The notes: generated from the sequence alone by a model not told the origin. DNA of 64,000 nt from Benincasa hispida (GCF_009727055.1 NC_052350.1:23437233-23501232), one strand, 5' to 3'; shown: positions 34,639-46,041, numbered from the stretch's first letter. Program-made: numbers and translations.

Positions 34639-35918
34639 TCATACTACAACCCCTCCATTAAAAGTGAACACTGATCCTGAAGTGGATTTCCGAGAATCCT
34701 TATCAGTATGAAAGTTAGAGTTCATGTATTCAGTAAGGATCAAATCCTTAGATCCATACACGAGCATGTAGTCACTCATTCTCCGAAGATACTTGAGGAT
34801 GTTCTTGATGGCAATCCAGTGACCTTGTCCTGGATTAGACTGATATATACTGACTACCCTCAAAGCATAGCAGATGTCAAGTCTAGTACATAACATCGAA
34901 TATATGATACATCAAACTGCCAACGACAGATGCATAGGGGACCCATCTCATTTCCTCAACCTCTTGAGGTGTCTTAGGACACTGTTCCTTAGACAATGTA
35001 ACTTCATGCCGAAAAGATAGTAGGCCCCTTTTGGAGTTCTGCATCGAGTACTTGATCAACATATTTTCAATGTATGATGCCTGAGACAGTGCTAGCACTT
35101 TGTTCTTTTGATCCTGAAAGATTTGAATACTAAGAACAAACTGAGCCTCTCCCAAACCTTTCATTTGGAATTAGGTCGCTAGCCAGTTCTTAACAGAAGT
35201 TAGTAAACCTATATCATTCCTAATGAGTAGGATATCGTCTACATACAACACTAGGAAAACTACTGAATTGTTGATGATTTTCTTCTAGACACGAGGCTTA
35301 TCAACGTTTTGGTCAAAGTCGTAAGATTTAATCGCAGTGTCAAACCTTATGTTCCAAGATCGAGACGTCTGTTTCAGCCCATAAGTGGACCGATTTAGTT
35401 TGCAAACCTTTTGCTCTTGACCTTGGGCTATGAATCCCTCAGGTTGCACCATATAAATAGTCTCCTCGAGATTACCATTCGAAATGCTGTCTTGACATCC
35501 ATTTTCCATATCTCATAGTCATAATATGAGGCAATGGATAGAAGGATGCGGATAGACTTCAACATGGCAACAGGCAAGAAAGTCTCCTCATAGTCAACTT
35601 CCTCCACCTGGGTATAACTCTTTGTCACAAGTCTAGCCATGAAGGTTTGCACCTTCCCATCAGCACCCCATTTCCTCTTGTAGATCCATTTACAACCTAT
35701 AGGTTTAACCCCATCAGGTTGATCTACAAGATCCTATACTGAGTTGAAGTACATAGACTTCATCTCAAGATCCATGGCTTTGACCCATTCATCCCAGTCA
35801 ACATCCTTCATTGCCTTATGATAAGACAACAGATCCTCAACCTCGCCATTGGTTACATCAGCTAGGATTTCAGTGAAATCCATATAGCGAACAGGTGGGT
35901 TCGCAACCCTCCTACTAC
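34639..35918 (-). pseudogene. Copia reverse transcriptase, element F
   Basis: Minus-strand pieces from 35918 downwards are: the linker [87 protein letters not shown], a frameshift near 35480, KVCKLNRSTYGLKQTSRSWN, a stop, VLYVDDILLIRNDIGLL (about 35215-35260), MKGLGEAQFVLSIQIFQDQK, ASYIENMLIKYSM, SKEQCPKTPQEVEEM, then CTRLDICYALRVVSIYQ to GSVFTFNGGVVV. YVDD is intact. The frame needs several shifts, so this copy is dead. 35630-35918 is one arm of a 289-bp duplication caused by the adapter junction at 35919. Confidence 0.85.
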
Positions 35919-35956
35919 CTGTCTCTTATACACATCTAGATGTGTATAAGAGACAG
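35919..35956. other. Sequencing artefact: Nextera mate-pair junction adapter
   Basis: CTGTCTCTTATACACATCT is followed directly by its exact reverse complement, a perfect 38-bp palindrome. The 19-mer is the Tn5 mosaic end used in Nextera libraries, and the head-to-head pair is the mate-pair circularisation junction. It is flanked by two copies of the same 289-bp segment (35630-35918 and 35957-36245) differing at a handful of bases. This is library sequence left in the assembly, not plant DNA. Confidence 0.97.
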
Positions 35957-36245
35957 AGTCTAGCCATGAAGGTTTGCACCTTCCCATCAGCACCCCATTT
36001 CCTCTTGTAGATCCATTTACAACCTATAGGTTTAACCCCATCAGGTTGATCTACAAGATCCTATACTGAGTTGAAGTACATAGACTCCATCTCAAGATCC
36101 ATGGCTTTGACCCATTCATCCCGGTCAACATCCTTCATTGCCTTATTATAAGACAACAGATCCTCAACCTCGCCATTGGCTACCACAGCTAGGATTTCAG
36201 TGAAATCCATATAGCGAACAGGTGGGTTCGCAACCCTCCTACTAC
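35957..36245 (-). pseudogene. Artefactual second copy of the copia RT linker segment
   Basis: It repeats 35630-35918 almost exactly, with about five to seven differences such as GACTCCATC for GACTTCATC and CCCGGTCAAC for CCCAGTCAAC. It codes for the same linker (VANPPVRYMDFTEILAVV, DVDRDEWVKAMDLEMESMYF). The differences suggest that two genomic copies of the repeat, or two alleles, were joined through the adapter. Confidence 0.9.
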
Positions 36246-36268
36246 GTCGAGGTTCCCTCAACTCTTAC

Positions 36269-36294
36269 CTTATACACATCTAGATGTGTATAAG
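36269..36294. other. Second, trimmed adapter remnant
   Basis: The 26-bp perfect palindrome, whose left half is CTTATACACATCT, is the central core of the same mate-pair junction adapter, with the outer six bases missing on each side. It sits where element F jumps from the integrase core (NYVPSKS) to the pre-RT linker, so the missing integrase end may be an assembly gap and not a biological deletion. Confidence 0.9.
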
Positions 36295-37200
36295 CTCTTG
36301 GAGGGAACATAGTTGAGGATATAAGTTGCAGTCTCTACTGCAAAACCCCAAAACGAGTCAAGTAAGGAAGTGTAACTCATCATTGATCGAACCATGTTCA
36401 ACAAGGTTCTATTTCTCCTCTTCGATACACCATTCTGCTGAGTTGTACTAGGTGTTGAGAGTTGGGAAACGATTCCATGTTTTATCTTATAGTTCTGAAC
36501 CTCAGAATCCAAAAACTCTCCACCTCGATCTGATCGAAGTGTTTTAATTCATTTATCCAATGCGTTTTCAACTTCAGCCTTGAACTCTTTTAACTTTTCA
36601 AAGGATTCGGACTTTCGTTGCATTAAATGAATATACCCATATCGTGAGTAATCATTAGTAAAAGTGATGAAATACTCGTAGCCTCCCCTGGCTCCACAGT
36701 CATCGGACCATAAAGGTCTGAATTCATCAACTCTAAAGGCTCTTTGGCTTGATAACCTTTTCCAGTAAAAGGTCTTTTAGTCATCTTGCCTTCAAGGGCA
36801 TGACTCGCACATAGATAAAGAATTTTCATCTAACTCGCTTAGAAGTCCATTCTTCACCAACCTCTCAATCCTATTGAGATTGATGTGCCCTAATCGAAGG
36901 TGCCAAAGTTGGGCATTTTCATTAGGAGAAACCTTAAGTCGTTTTGCGGCAGTTTTCAACATCTCTATGTTATGGAAGGAATTTGTTGCTAACGGTCTTA
37001 ACATATACAAATTATTATCCAGTTTTGCTGAATAAATCTCAACACCATCTTTTAGAATAAACACTTTATTCACCGAAAAGTTGAGAGTATATTTACATTC
37101 AATCAGACACTTTATAGAAATTAAGTTCTGCTTTAACTCGGGAACAACATAAACATCATTCAAAATGATAAATTTATTCTGTAAAGTCAATTGGAGTCCT
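36295..37200 (-). pseudogene. Copia integrase, element F
   Basis: The minus-strand frame from 37190 (VYVVPELKQNLISIKCLIE) runs to AQLWHLRLGHINLNRIERLV and CESCP, the HHCC part. After a small shift come EGKMTKRPFTGKGYQ and LMNSDLYGPMTVEPG with the first catalytic Asp. The core continues in pieces (a SRYGY block near 36640, SDRGGEFLDSEVQNYKI near 36520). The end is open at 36512-36295: GIVSQLSTPSTTQQNGVSKR and NRTLLNMVRSMMSYTSL, then ATYILNYVPS. In the catalytic-Glu region GVSERR-type text reads GVSKRR, so Glu is replaced by Lys. It is inactive. Confidence 0.85.
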
Positions 37201-38349
37201 TCCCACAGCTGAGACGACGTGCCTGGTGCCTACTCACATCGTCACCTCACCAACCTCAAGCTACAGCCAGGATCTAATCCCCTGAAAAAAAGAACAAACA
37301 TGATTAGTGGCCCCATAATTTATAATTCAGGCAGAATCATCATTCTCCACTAAACAAGTTTCCAAAACTAGTAAATCATATTTACCTTGTTTTACGTTAG
37401 TCTTAGCCTTTTTCTTCTTCTTTAACCAGCAAGGACAGTTCCGCTTCCAGTGCCCATCCTAGTTGCAATGGAAACATTTTCCTTTTTCAATCGGTACTAG
37501 TCGCCTACCCCGTTGTGCGACAGGTTGTGGGTTAATAGGTGCCTTCCCTTTCTTCTTACCACCCTTCTTCTTATTCCACTTGGTAGTGTTAGAAGTAGAA
37601 GGTACAGACTTAGTTCCTGAGGTCGAACCTCGATGGAACTTCTTTGAAGATGAAATAACATTTGCCTCAACAACCTTCTTCTCCTTGCTTTTCAGCAAGG
37701 ATTGGAATGTTTGCAACTCGTTGAGGAGAGTTATAAGGGAATAATCAATTTTGTTCAGCACAACATTGCTAACAAAGTGCAGGAAGCTTTCTGGCAACGT
37801 GTGCAGAATTATGCTAACCTGTTTGCCCTCATCGATGCGGGCCTCGTTCATCTCCGCCATATTGAAGTGGACCATCATTTTCAGAATGTGTTCTCGAACA
37901 GATATACCCTTCTCCATTTTGGAGTTGAAAATTCATTTCAGAGCTTCAGGCTTGAGCTATCCAGACGGTTGTCCGAACATCCCTCACAGGGACTCCATGA
38001 TCTCACGCACAGAGACCATAGGCTCATGCTTCTTAGCCAAAACATCNCATCCCTCACAGGGACTCCATGATCTCACGCACAGAGACCATAGGCTCATGCT
38101 TCTTAGCCAAAACATCGTTTAGACTGGCCAAAATGTAAGCTCAGGCCTTCTCGTTCGTCCGTGTCCATCTCTCATATGCTTCCCGAACATTTCGAGTGGT
38201 AGTCTGAGTCGGAATAGGAGGACATTCCTCCATAAGGATGAGCCTAAGGTCATTATGATTAGTATGGTATTTATTGTGTTTTTTCAACTATCATAGTTTT
38301 TGCCAGTCAATTTGTCAGCACCTAATAGAGCTAATGTGGTTGTAGCCAT
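37201..38349 (-). pseudogene. Copia gag-protease, element F
   Basis: The likely ATG is at 38347-38349 (MATTTLALLGADKLTG), with a stop soon after at the usual W of the NYDSW block, then VREAYERWTRTNEKA. The frame 37917-37459 (MEKGISVREHILKMMVHFNM, LPESFLHFVSNVVLNK, LLNELQTFQSLLKSK, a Lys-rich stretch, KGKCFHCN) ends in a stop inside the CCHC knuckle; the rest (DGHWKRNCP) follows directly. The protease start near 37320 reads DSAWIINYGATNHVC, with the catalytic D-S-G changed to N-Y-G. The segment 37978-38116 is disturbed by an assembly duplication. Confidence 0.83.
37978..38116. other. Assembly gap: one N between identical 69-bp copies
   Basis: 37978-38046 and 38048-38116 are identical (both begin CATCCCTCACAGGG and end CCAAAACATC) and are separated by a single N at 38047. 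Two contigs with overlapping ends seem to have been joined by a scaffold gap without merging the overlap. Confidence 0.93.
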
Positions 38350-40724
38350 TTTAAAGTTGCTGAAAAACATGAACAAACTTAATAAGTCTATGCATTACCA
38401 CTTTTAACACCAATTTTAGTTTTAGCAAAAATAGTTCCTATGTACCCTAAGTGAAAAGAAATCTATTTTGCAATGATACCCTAGCGAGGCAGGAAAAAAG
38501 TCACTGGTGGGGTGATCAAGTGCCTCTTCACTGGGATGAGACATTCTCAACCATTGGACAGAAAAAAAAAACTCTTGTAATTGACTCTAATAGTCACCAT
38601 TTCTCAATCCAGAACTGTTAACCTTTAACAATTCCACGTAAGTGGAACCCCTCATTTTAGGCCCTAGAGTCCCACCCTAATGTGCCCACCATAGGGAAAA
38701 AGCAGATTAGGATAAGAGACAAAAGCGACATTATCCTATACAGGAGATCAGATAAAGAGTCGTGCAAAATTGCCATCCTTTAAGGGGGACACTTCCAGGG
38801 TGCCTCAAGGCGATGCACAAAACGTTATCCAACCTAACGAAAGAGACAGTGAGATATGTTGTTACACGTCCCACTCCCACTTACTATGAACATTCTCTCC
38901 ATTCACCTTAGTATTGACTTACCCAAACACCATCCTTTAAGGGGACACTTCCAGGGTGCCTTGAGGTCAAGGATAGATCTCATGGTGTGAACATTAGGGA
39001 GAAAGGTGAAGAGGTTTAAGTGAAGTATCATATACCCCAAGTACCTCCCACTGAATGTTCTACCTAGGGATTCATTAACTTAAACAATCCGGCTACTGAT
39101 TTTATCTAAGTGTGAGTTTAATTTGCTAAAAAACAACTCTTGCTTTTGATAATTAAACAAGTTCGAATCAAGTCCCATTAAACTCTTTAACGGACTATCA
39201 TCAAATTTGCATGCTTGCAACAAAACGATCTAATTCACCTTTCCAGGTAGGTTCCCAGGTAGGGGTGTTTCATTTCCGTCAGCTTAAGTACCCCAGCCTA
39301 GACAGAACCCGCCTTAGACAAAAGGTCCCTTATAGATAGATTTGGTACACTTTTATCTTTTATTAGTCAATTTAATCCTATTAAACTGATTAAAAGATTA
39401 AACCTTAGGTTCTAATCTCATTAGAACCGTGATCTTAGGTCCATCTCCATCAAATTTTAAAACTCTTTTAAAACAAGATTCAAGTCTAAGTTTGCATGTA
39501 TGTCTTTCTTATTGATTTTAGTTCTAACTTCCATTATAATAGTTATAAAAGGAAACAACCAAAATCATTCACATTGCTAAGCTAACTAGGTATTTATAAC
39601 TCTTATAAATTTAACCTATGTGTCATACTTCATGCAATGTCCATTCATTACTATATATAACTCTTATATAAAGAAGTAATGAATTTAGCATGCATGCTTT
39701 CATACACCTTTATACTATAATATTTATAATATAAAGATGATGCATGAATATGCTTAATGCATGCATAAATATAACTCTCATATTATATGATGCATGAGCA
39801 TGCTCTTTGAGTAATTTAATCATGCAAACTACTATATTATAACTCTTACAATATAGAGATAATGCATGACAAATGCATAACCTATGGTGGGATTTAAACT
39901 ATATAACATATAATAAAAACATACATCTCATGTACATTCACAAAAATTAATGGATCGGGATGATTAGCCTAAAAAAATCGGAAATAAATCTATCTATTAC
40001 ATTAAACCATGGAGTAAACCGGTTCAACAAGCGAACCAGGTCTTGAACTGCTCGGGCGAAGCCACGCTTTCTAATCGCCTAGTAAAATTGATCGAGTAAC
40101 CACGATCGTGTAGCAACAATTGAGTACCTTTAACTATGCGATGAAGCATGAAGGCCACTTGATCGTGCAGTGCACCAAGTTTAAACGCAAGTCTAAACGA
40201 TCGTGTAGACGACTATTATGCTATGAAGCATGATCGTCTAGACGATTGAAGAGCAAGTGCTAAGTAACACTTATCAAGTGATCGTGTAGCTAGTGATTAT
40301 GCGATTAAGTATGATGGCCTACACGATTGTTTAATGCACGCGTGTACCATACAACCAAGTATCCCATACTCAACGATCGTTTACCCCCATCGTTTACACG
40401 ATCTAACCAACTCTTGGTCTTCTTCTTGCTCAAAGTAATTTGCATCTCCATGCCTTGAAGCTTCATCACGAGCGACTCGAACATACTCAAACTCTTTGAA
40501 TTACAAACTCGATAGCAAGTTAATATGCCCAAAAACACAGGGGCCCTTACAACTAACTTTGAAATGTAAAAAGTTCATTAACCAGAAGAAATCATCCCAA
40601 AAACTCCATTAATCCACATCCACAGATACATTTAACACTTAAACATAATGTAAACATGCTTAAACATCCACCAAGAAAGTAAATGCAATTTTATACAACA
40701 ATGGATTTGGAATATCAGAACCTG
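38350..40724 (-). other. Untranslated leader of copia element F
   Basis: This corresponds to the leader of E in opposite orientation: TAAATATTTAGTGGG-like text, the TTATATTATAGT/GCATG repeats at 39640-39890, and a cluster of CGATCGTGTAG, CTAGACGAT and AACGATCG words at 40060-40410. The palindromic-looking words GATCGTGTAGACGA and CGTCTAGACGATT lie at 40198-40242. Short frames here carry no family motif. Confidence 0.65.
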
Positions 40725-40736
40725 GCTCTGATACCA
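40725..40736 (-). other. Primer-binding site of element F
   Basis: GCTCTGATACCA on the plus strand is an exact complement-side match to the consensus TGGTATCAGAGC. It lies two bases from the LTR. Confidence 0.92.
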
Positions 40737-40738
40737 AT

Positions 40739-41585
40739 TGAAGGAACTCTTATTCAAGAGAACCAGCGAGTGGAAGCAAGATCTTTCCAAGTCCATTATG
40801 AAAGAATAAAGGCATTCACAAACATACAGAACAATTATGCAACTTATACAAAATTACAGCATGCTTAAGTAATCAAATACAAAAGGAATGGAGAGATATA
40901 CCTTTGAAGAACTCTTATTCTGTAAATCTCTCGCTCTCGTGAACAATTGAATAGCAACCTCTCACTGTCGTCACAATCATCTAGTCAATCTCTCGTTGTC
41001 ATTCAGATCACGAACAGTTTGCTCCTTCAACAAGAACCCTTCGACACTACCACTCGGCAACTTTGGTATTCTCGGAATGAGAATCCAGAAGGTGTGGGCT
41101 CTGTGTGAATTTGGTAGATGGAAGGAGGAATAAACGATCGAACTACATGATCAAGTAAGTGGGAGAACGGTTTTGTCTATCGCATAGACTGGGAATACTA
41201 ATCTCGCTCTCGTGAGAATCGTCTAGGCGATCGTTTAGTCTCTCACTATACATGATCGTTTAGTCTCTCGCTTTACACGATCATTTAGTCTTTCGCTATA
41301 CACAATCGTTTAATTTATCGTTAGAGGCCTATCGTGTAGTCTCTCATGAGTAAACGATTAGTAATGCATTAAATGAAGTGATCTCTTTGTAACATGAGAA
41401 CTCTTTTCATTTTATCCTTTAGTTATTCAAAACTGAAAATAACTTACCACTTGCACGGTTAAAGGAGAAATTAAATAACCAAATAAACAATTATCTCATA
41501 ATTATTTTTAAATATAAATAAATATAATAAATAATTTATCATATTATATTTATAACCTAAAGTTTTAATATCACATCATACGTAA
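40739..41585 (-). mobile_element. 5' LTR of element F, truncated
   Basis: It begins TGAAGGAACTCTTATTC on the plus strand (the LTR's 3' end) and matches 32052 onward through ATCACATCATA at about 41583. Then similarity to the other LTR of F stops and a plus-oriented family-A LTR end begins. About 1.2 kb of this LTR is missing. Confidence 0.85.
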
Positions 41586-42404
41586 TAAAATTAATATGAA
41601 TATGATTCATGTTAAAACTATATAGTTTGATGAGAGAGGTTAATTCAAATATTAACTATATAAATATGATTCATATAAAACTATCAAATAAAGTTTAATG
41701 TGAATATGATTCATATTAAAACTATAAGTTAATATTAATACGAATATGATTCATATTTATGCTATAGGTTATATGAGAGAACATAAACTATAGATTATAT
41801 TATATGTGGTATAATACAAACTATAGGTTATATATTATATGGGATATAAAATATAGTTGTATTTAATTACACCAATGTAACATAATTAATATAAAAAATA
41901 GAGGGAGTTATATCTCTCATATAAAAAGGTATAATAGAGGAGTTAAGGGGTTGATTCAATTTGATACGTGAAATTGAATTTGCGTAGAAGAGTTTGCTCT
42001 CTCATCTTCTTCCTCTGTACTCTTCTCTTAAGATCTCTCCCTTCTTCCCTTACCAAAATCATAGGCAAGCCTACACACTCTGCTTTGATTCTCTCCTTGA
42101 GGATAATAATGAAGACTTCTTATGGTGGTGTCCAAGAAGGATTGTGGTTGTGTTCGTGTTTGAGCTATTCGAATAGAGGAGAAAGATTGTGACCATTAGA
42201 AAAGAATTCGTGAAGAAAAGTTCTTTAAGGATATGTTTTCAATTTCCCTTTCCTCTCTATATATAATTCGTAGAAAAGCATGCTTAAGGGTGTATATTGT
42301 TTATCCTCTTAGTTATCTATATTTTTCTATTTTTCATTAAGATTATAAAATGAATTCTTAGACACAAGGTGTTTGCTTCCGCTGTGGGAATTCAATTCCC
42401 TTCA
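41586..42404 (+). mobile_element. Copia LTR (family A), 3' part, in the opposite orientation to F
   Basis: It carries the late landmarks of a plus-strand family-A LTR: repeated AATATGATTCATAT, ACTATAGGTTATAT, CTTAAGATCTCTCCC, TCTCCTTGAGGATAAT, GAATTCTTAGACACAAGG and the end TTCCCTTCA. No primer site follows; the next bases are AGTGTCTATAGG, so the retrotransposon block ends here. It probably belongs to the LTR that starts at 31326. Confidence 0.8.
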
Positions 42405-42479
42405 AGTGTCTATAGGTTGAATTTTCAAAAAAAAAATTAAAACAAAAACCAAATGGTTACCAAACATGACTATAATATT
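42405..42479. other. AT-rich junction DNA
   Basis: This short stretch follows the retrotransposon block. The end ACCAAATGGTTACCAAACATG (42454-42474) resembles the terminal sequence of the fold-back elements at 47862-48275. Confidence 0.4.
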
Positions 42480-42830
42480 TTAATTTTGTATCAAATGGGC
42501 CCTTAACGTTTAAAAAAAAAAAAATCCTCAAATTCTTAATTTCATGCCCAATAGGTTTACAAAATTTCTAGTTTGTGTTTAAAGGTCATTGACCTCTTCA
42601 AAATTCTTTATTAATTCATGAACCTATTAGACATAAAATTAAAGGCTCAGAAACTGATTGAACATATTGTTTAATTAAATATCTAATGACTCTTTATTTT
42701 TTAAAATTGAAAGTTGAATGACCTATTAAATACAAAATTAAAAATTGAGGGGCTTATTAAACACTTTTTGCAGTTCAAGGACCTATTGTCTTTTGACCAA
42801 ATGTGAGCCTTTGACCACTTTGATGAGGGC
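42480..42830. repeat. Fold-back (MITE-like) element with imperfect inverted arms
   Basis: CCTCAAATTCTTAATTT with AATAGGTT at 42515-42560 pairs in inverted orientation with GACCTATTAAAT and AAAATTGAGGGGCTT at 42729-42765. The text (TAAACACTTT, AGGACCTATTG, CCAATAGGTTTAC) is that of short non-autonomous repeats common in dicot intergenic DNA. There is no coding sequence. Confidence 0.5.
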
Positions 42831-42876
42831 ATATACTCTAACTAGTTAAGTTATCATAACATTGATAGACAGTTGG

Positions 42877-42914
<38 letters not shown>

Positions 42915-44480
42915 TAAAGACATGAGAAATTCGGATACATAATTTAAAAACCCTAACCTCCTGGTAAACAATATCTCTTAACTAGTTGAGTTATATCGTA
43001 TAGATAACCAATAAATTTGACAACATATTATTCACATTTTCCTGTAACATGTTTTTATATACATTTTCTTCACATTTTATATTCACATTTTCTTCGTATA
43101 TGTAACATGTAACATGTTTATTATATACATTTTAACTAATTTGACAAAATAGAGAAAACATAGAGCAGAACCAAACAAATCCTTAACCCTGGATGGACTC
43201 CATTGAGGTTCACAATGAAAATTTCCTTAAAAACAATTAATATTTTGCACATTTTTTCAAAGGTCTCCTTTTTCCCTTTTTAAAATTCAAGATTGAAGCA
43301 TTCTTTGCTGAAGGGGGAAGAACAGGAAAATAAATAAGGAGAAGAAAAAATGACTAATATTTGGATGCTGAGATTAAAAGCTACATATATACCCACAAAT
43401 ATTTATATAAAAATGGAAGCTGACTTGTTCAATTAACACAAATTAAGAAGCAAATACCAACAAATTAAACTTCAATTGCAACAAACAAAAAAAAAAAAAG
43501 AAAAGAAAAGAGAAGAGAAAAAGAAAAACCTCAGAAATTACTATTGATATTGACAGTCTCCTTAATCCAAAACGGATATAGCTTAATTGACATATATTAT
43601 ATCTTAGTAAATAAATCTATATTTATGAGTGATTTTGAAATTGTTAAAATCACTTTTGTCACGTTCAAAATTATTATGAAATATGTTTCTTATCACTCAA
43701 AATAAATTTGATATTTAATTTGACACTTCTAAATGCAAATGCAAGTTTCATTTCTTCAAAATGGATTTTGAATCATTAAAAGCATATTTAATTATGATTT
43801 TAAAAATAAAAAAAAATGAATTTGACTATTTTTGAATTACTCTCAAATACATTATAAAAGTTCTTTTAGAATCCTCCTTCTTTACTGAACTAACAAAAAA
43901 ATCAAGATCGAGATTTCCTTTAAAATTTATTTAAAATATAATTCTGTTCATATACTTTCAATTATTTAAAGTTAGTCGATGTACTTTTAATAAATCATAA
44001 ACTTATTGGGTCAATTTTAATTTATTAGATCATAAAAAATAATTTAATGCAATACTAAAGTTCTAAAGAAATGTGAATATATATATTGGAAAACCCAATA
44101 ATAAACTAATAAGTAATAATAGAGATTATTTTGAAAGTACTAATGTAATGATCAAAATAAAATAAGAAAAAAAATGGTTAAGAACACGTGAAGAATTTTT
44201 AACTTAACAAGAAAAAGTCCAAAAATATGTGATTTAAAAAACTATAGATAAAACGACGGGAGAGGAGACTTCACTGCTCGCATTCATCCACTTTTTATTA
44301 TTATTATTATTTTGAGAAACTTGATTATCAATTTTTAATTATTTAATATGTTCGTGGGTGATAAATTTTAGTTAATTATTTAAACTCAGCTTGTCGGTCT
44401 AGACTTATTTAAATTGATTAGGGGAAAAAATATTTTTTCAGAAAAGTCATTTTTATTAACTCTTTTATTTAAAATAAACT
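42831..44480. other. AT-rich intergenic DNA
   Basis: Nothing gene-like is seen. There is a T-run to A-run tract at 42877-42913 (about 12 T then 26 A) and a purine-rich A/G run at 43485-43530. Short open frames are interrupted and show no family motif. Confidence 0.5.
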
Positions 44481-44880
44481 TGAAAAGTATTTCAAAAATT
44501 TAGATTAATCTATGTATTTTTAATTCTATGACAATTTAGTTTATGAATCTTATCGTGTAACAATTTAACCATTATACTTTAAATTCTATAATAATTTAGT
44601 ATCTATTGTAAAGATTATTGTTAAAATTTCTAGCATAGATAAATGGATAAGCTAATTACAAACTCAATATTTTTTTTATATAAAATATAAAGTCTACATC
44701 ATACAATTATAAAAATTGACATCTAATTTTGATATCTTTTCAGTGTTGAGGACTAAATTGTTACATATTTAAAATACATAGATTCGATTGTTACATATAG
44801 TTTAAAGACTATATTGTTACAAACTTGAAAATATATAGACTTACAAATCAAAATTAGTGGACTAAATTGTTATTTTTATG
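44481..44880. repeat. Fold-back (MITE-like) element
   Basis: ATCTATGTATTTTTAA and GACAATTTAGT, followed by GTAACAATTTAACCATTATACTTTA in the left arm, pair in inverted orientation with ACTAAATTGTTACATATTT, ATACATAGATTCGATTG and TAGTTTAAAGAC in the right arm. The repeated ACAATTTA / TAAATTGT words make a strong potential hairpin. No protein is encoded. Confidence 0.55.
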
Positions 44881-45587
44881 AAAGTTTAATATTTTTTAAC
44901 CTCGAATCTTCGACCATATGCGATGTAGTATATTAAATTAATATTTTAAATTTTAGCAAACAAAAGATAAAATAAAACATAGGACCTGTCTGGCGAGCTG
45001 AGTTGAGTTCATATGAATACAGAGTTTATATATCTGTGGAGTTCATATGTTTATGTTTTGAGTGTTTTGGGTGATAAGTTTATATGTCATGGTATCTTAT
45101 GCAATTTTTTTAAAAAAAAACATAAATAATTTGTTTTTATGATGATTATTTTTGTTTAGAAACTTTTTTATTGAATATATATTAAAAAATTATAGGTTGC
45201 ACTTTATTTTATTGTTTTTTAAGCATACATATATTGTTGGGAGTTTTAGGAAATGAGTTTTAGGGTTTACTTTTGGATCTTGTATTTTAATTTTTGTTTT
45301 TTCTTTTTATTTAAGCAATCATTTTATAAATTTGTGCATGTGACGTTTCTAGTCAAGTCACTTTTATGTTAATACTTTTCATAAAAACTTTTGACAATTT
45401 TTCTCAAAATTAGTGTTTTTACGTACTAGTTTGTTTGATTTGTTACATGATAAAAATGATTTTACTAATGTTAAATTACTATAAATAACGACCGAAAATA
45501 CTATGAACTAATAAAAATATCTTGAATTCGATGTTTTGATGGAATTTACATAGTTTTGTGTTGACAAATGTATATTTATTGACAATT
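44881..45587. other. AT-rich intergenic DNA
   Basis: No gene is seen. GAGTTGAGTT at 45000-45009 is the inverse of AACTCAACTC at 46950-46959, which may mark the ends of a non-autonomous DNA element around the GTCG-rich repeats; this is weak evidence. Confidence 0.35.
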
Positions 45588-45588
45588 T

Positions 45589-45637
<49 letters not shown>
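45588..45637 (+). repeat. Compound microsatellite (TG)n(TA)n
   Basis: About eight TG units are followed by about 16 TA units. Such tracts are often length-polymorphic. Confidence 0.95.
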
Positions 45638-45640
<3 letters not shown>

Positions 45641-45719
45641 TCTATTGACGGTTTTAAGTCACGAGCATCACAAACTAAAAAAAACTCGCGTGTCTATAAA
45701 ACCCAAATTTGTAGTAGTC

Positions 45720-46041
45720 GTAATTTAAAATAATGGTCGTTAGAGTTGGTAGTGTAGCCACAGTCAAAGGTCGTCGAAGTTGGTCGTCAATAGACATGGT
45801 TGGATGTTGCCTGAGTTGGTTGCAGGCGGTGGTCGCCAAAGTTGGCTGTCAAAGGTGGTTGCCAGAGACAGTTGTCGAAGGTGGTCGTCGAAATTGGTTG
45901 TCGGAGTTGAGCAACAAGGCATCAGTGGTGATAAGAGCTGAGTGCACTGTTTGCCGATATGATATGAAATGTCGGCGACATACGAAATTGGCCTCTCAAA
46001 TGATGAGTCTCAACTCATCTCTTCCCCCTAAATATCCATAA
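45720..46041 (+). repeat. Degenerate GTCG/GTTGG-rich repeats, first block
   Basis: Units such as GGTCGTCGAAGTTGGTCGTC, GGTGGTCGCCAAAGTTGG and AGGTGGTTGCCAGAG recur about every 12-30 bases. The block is GC-rich in an AT-rich neighbourhood. The open frame 45733-46041 exists because the repeat lacks stop codons in this phase; its protein (VGSVATVKGRRSW) is low complexity and matches no family I know. Confidence 0.65.

Noticed and set aside
35919..36294. Biological inverted repeat, transposon end or regulatory palindrome
   Set aside because: The sequence equals a known sequencing-library adapter and is associated with a duplication and a gap.
37463..38122. Plus-strand frames in element F gag
   Set aside because: They are antisense to the readable gag frame and partly created by the 69-bp assembly duplication.
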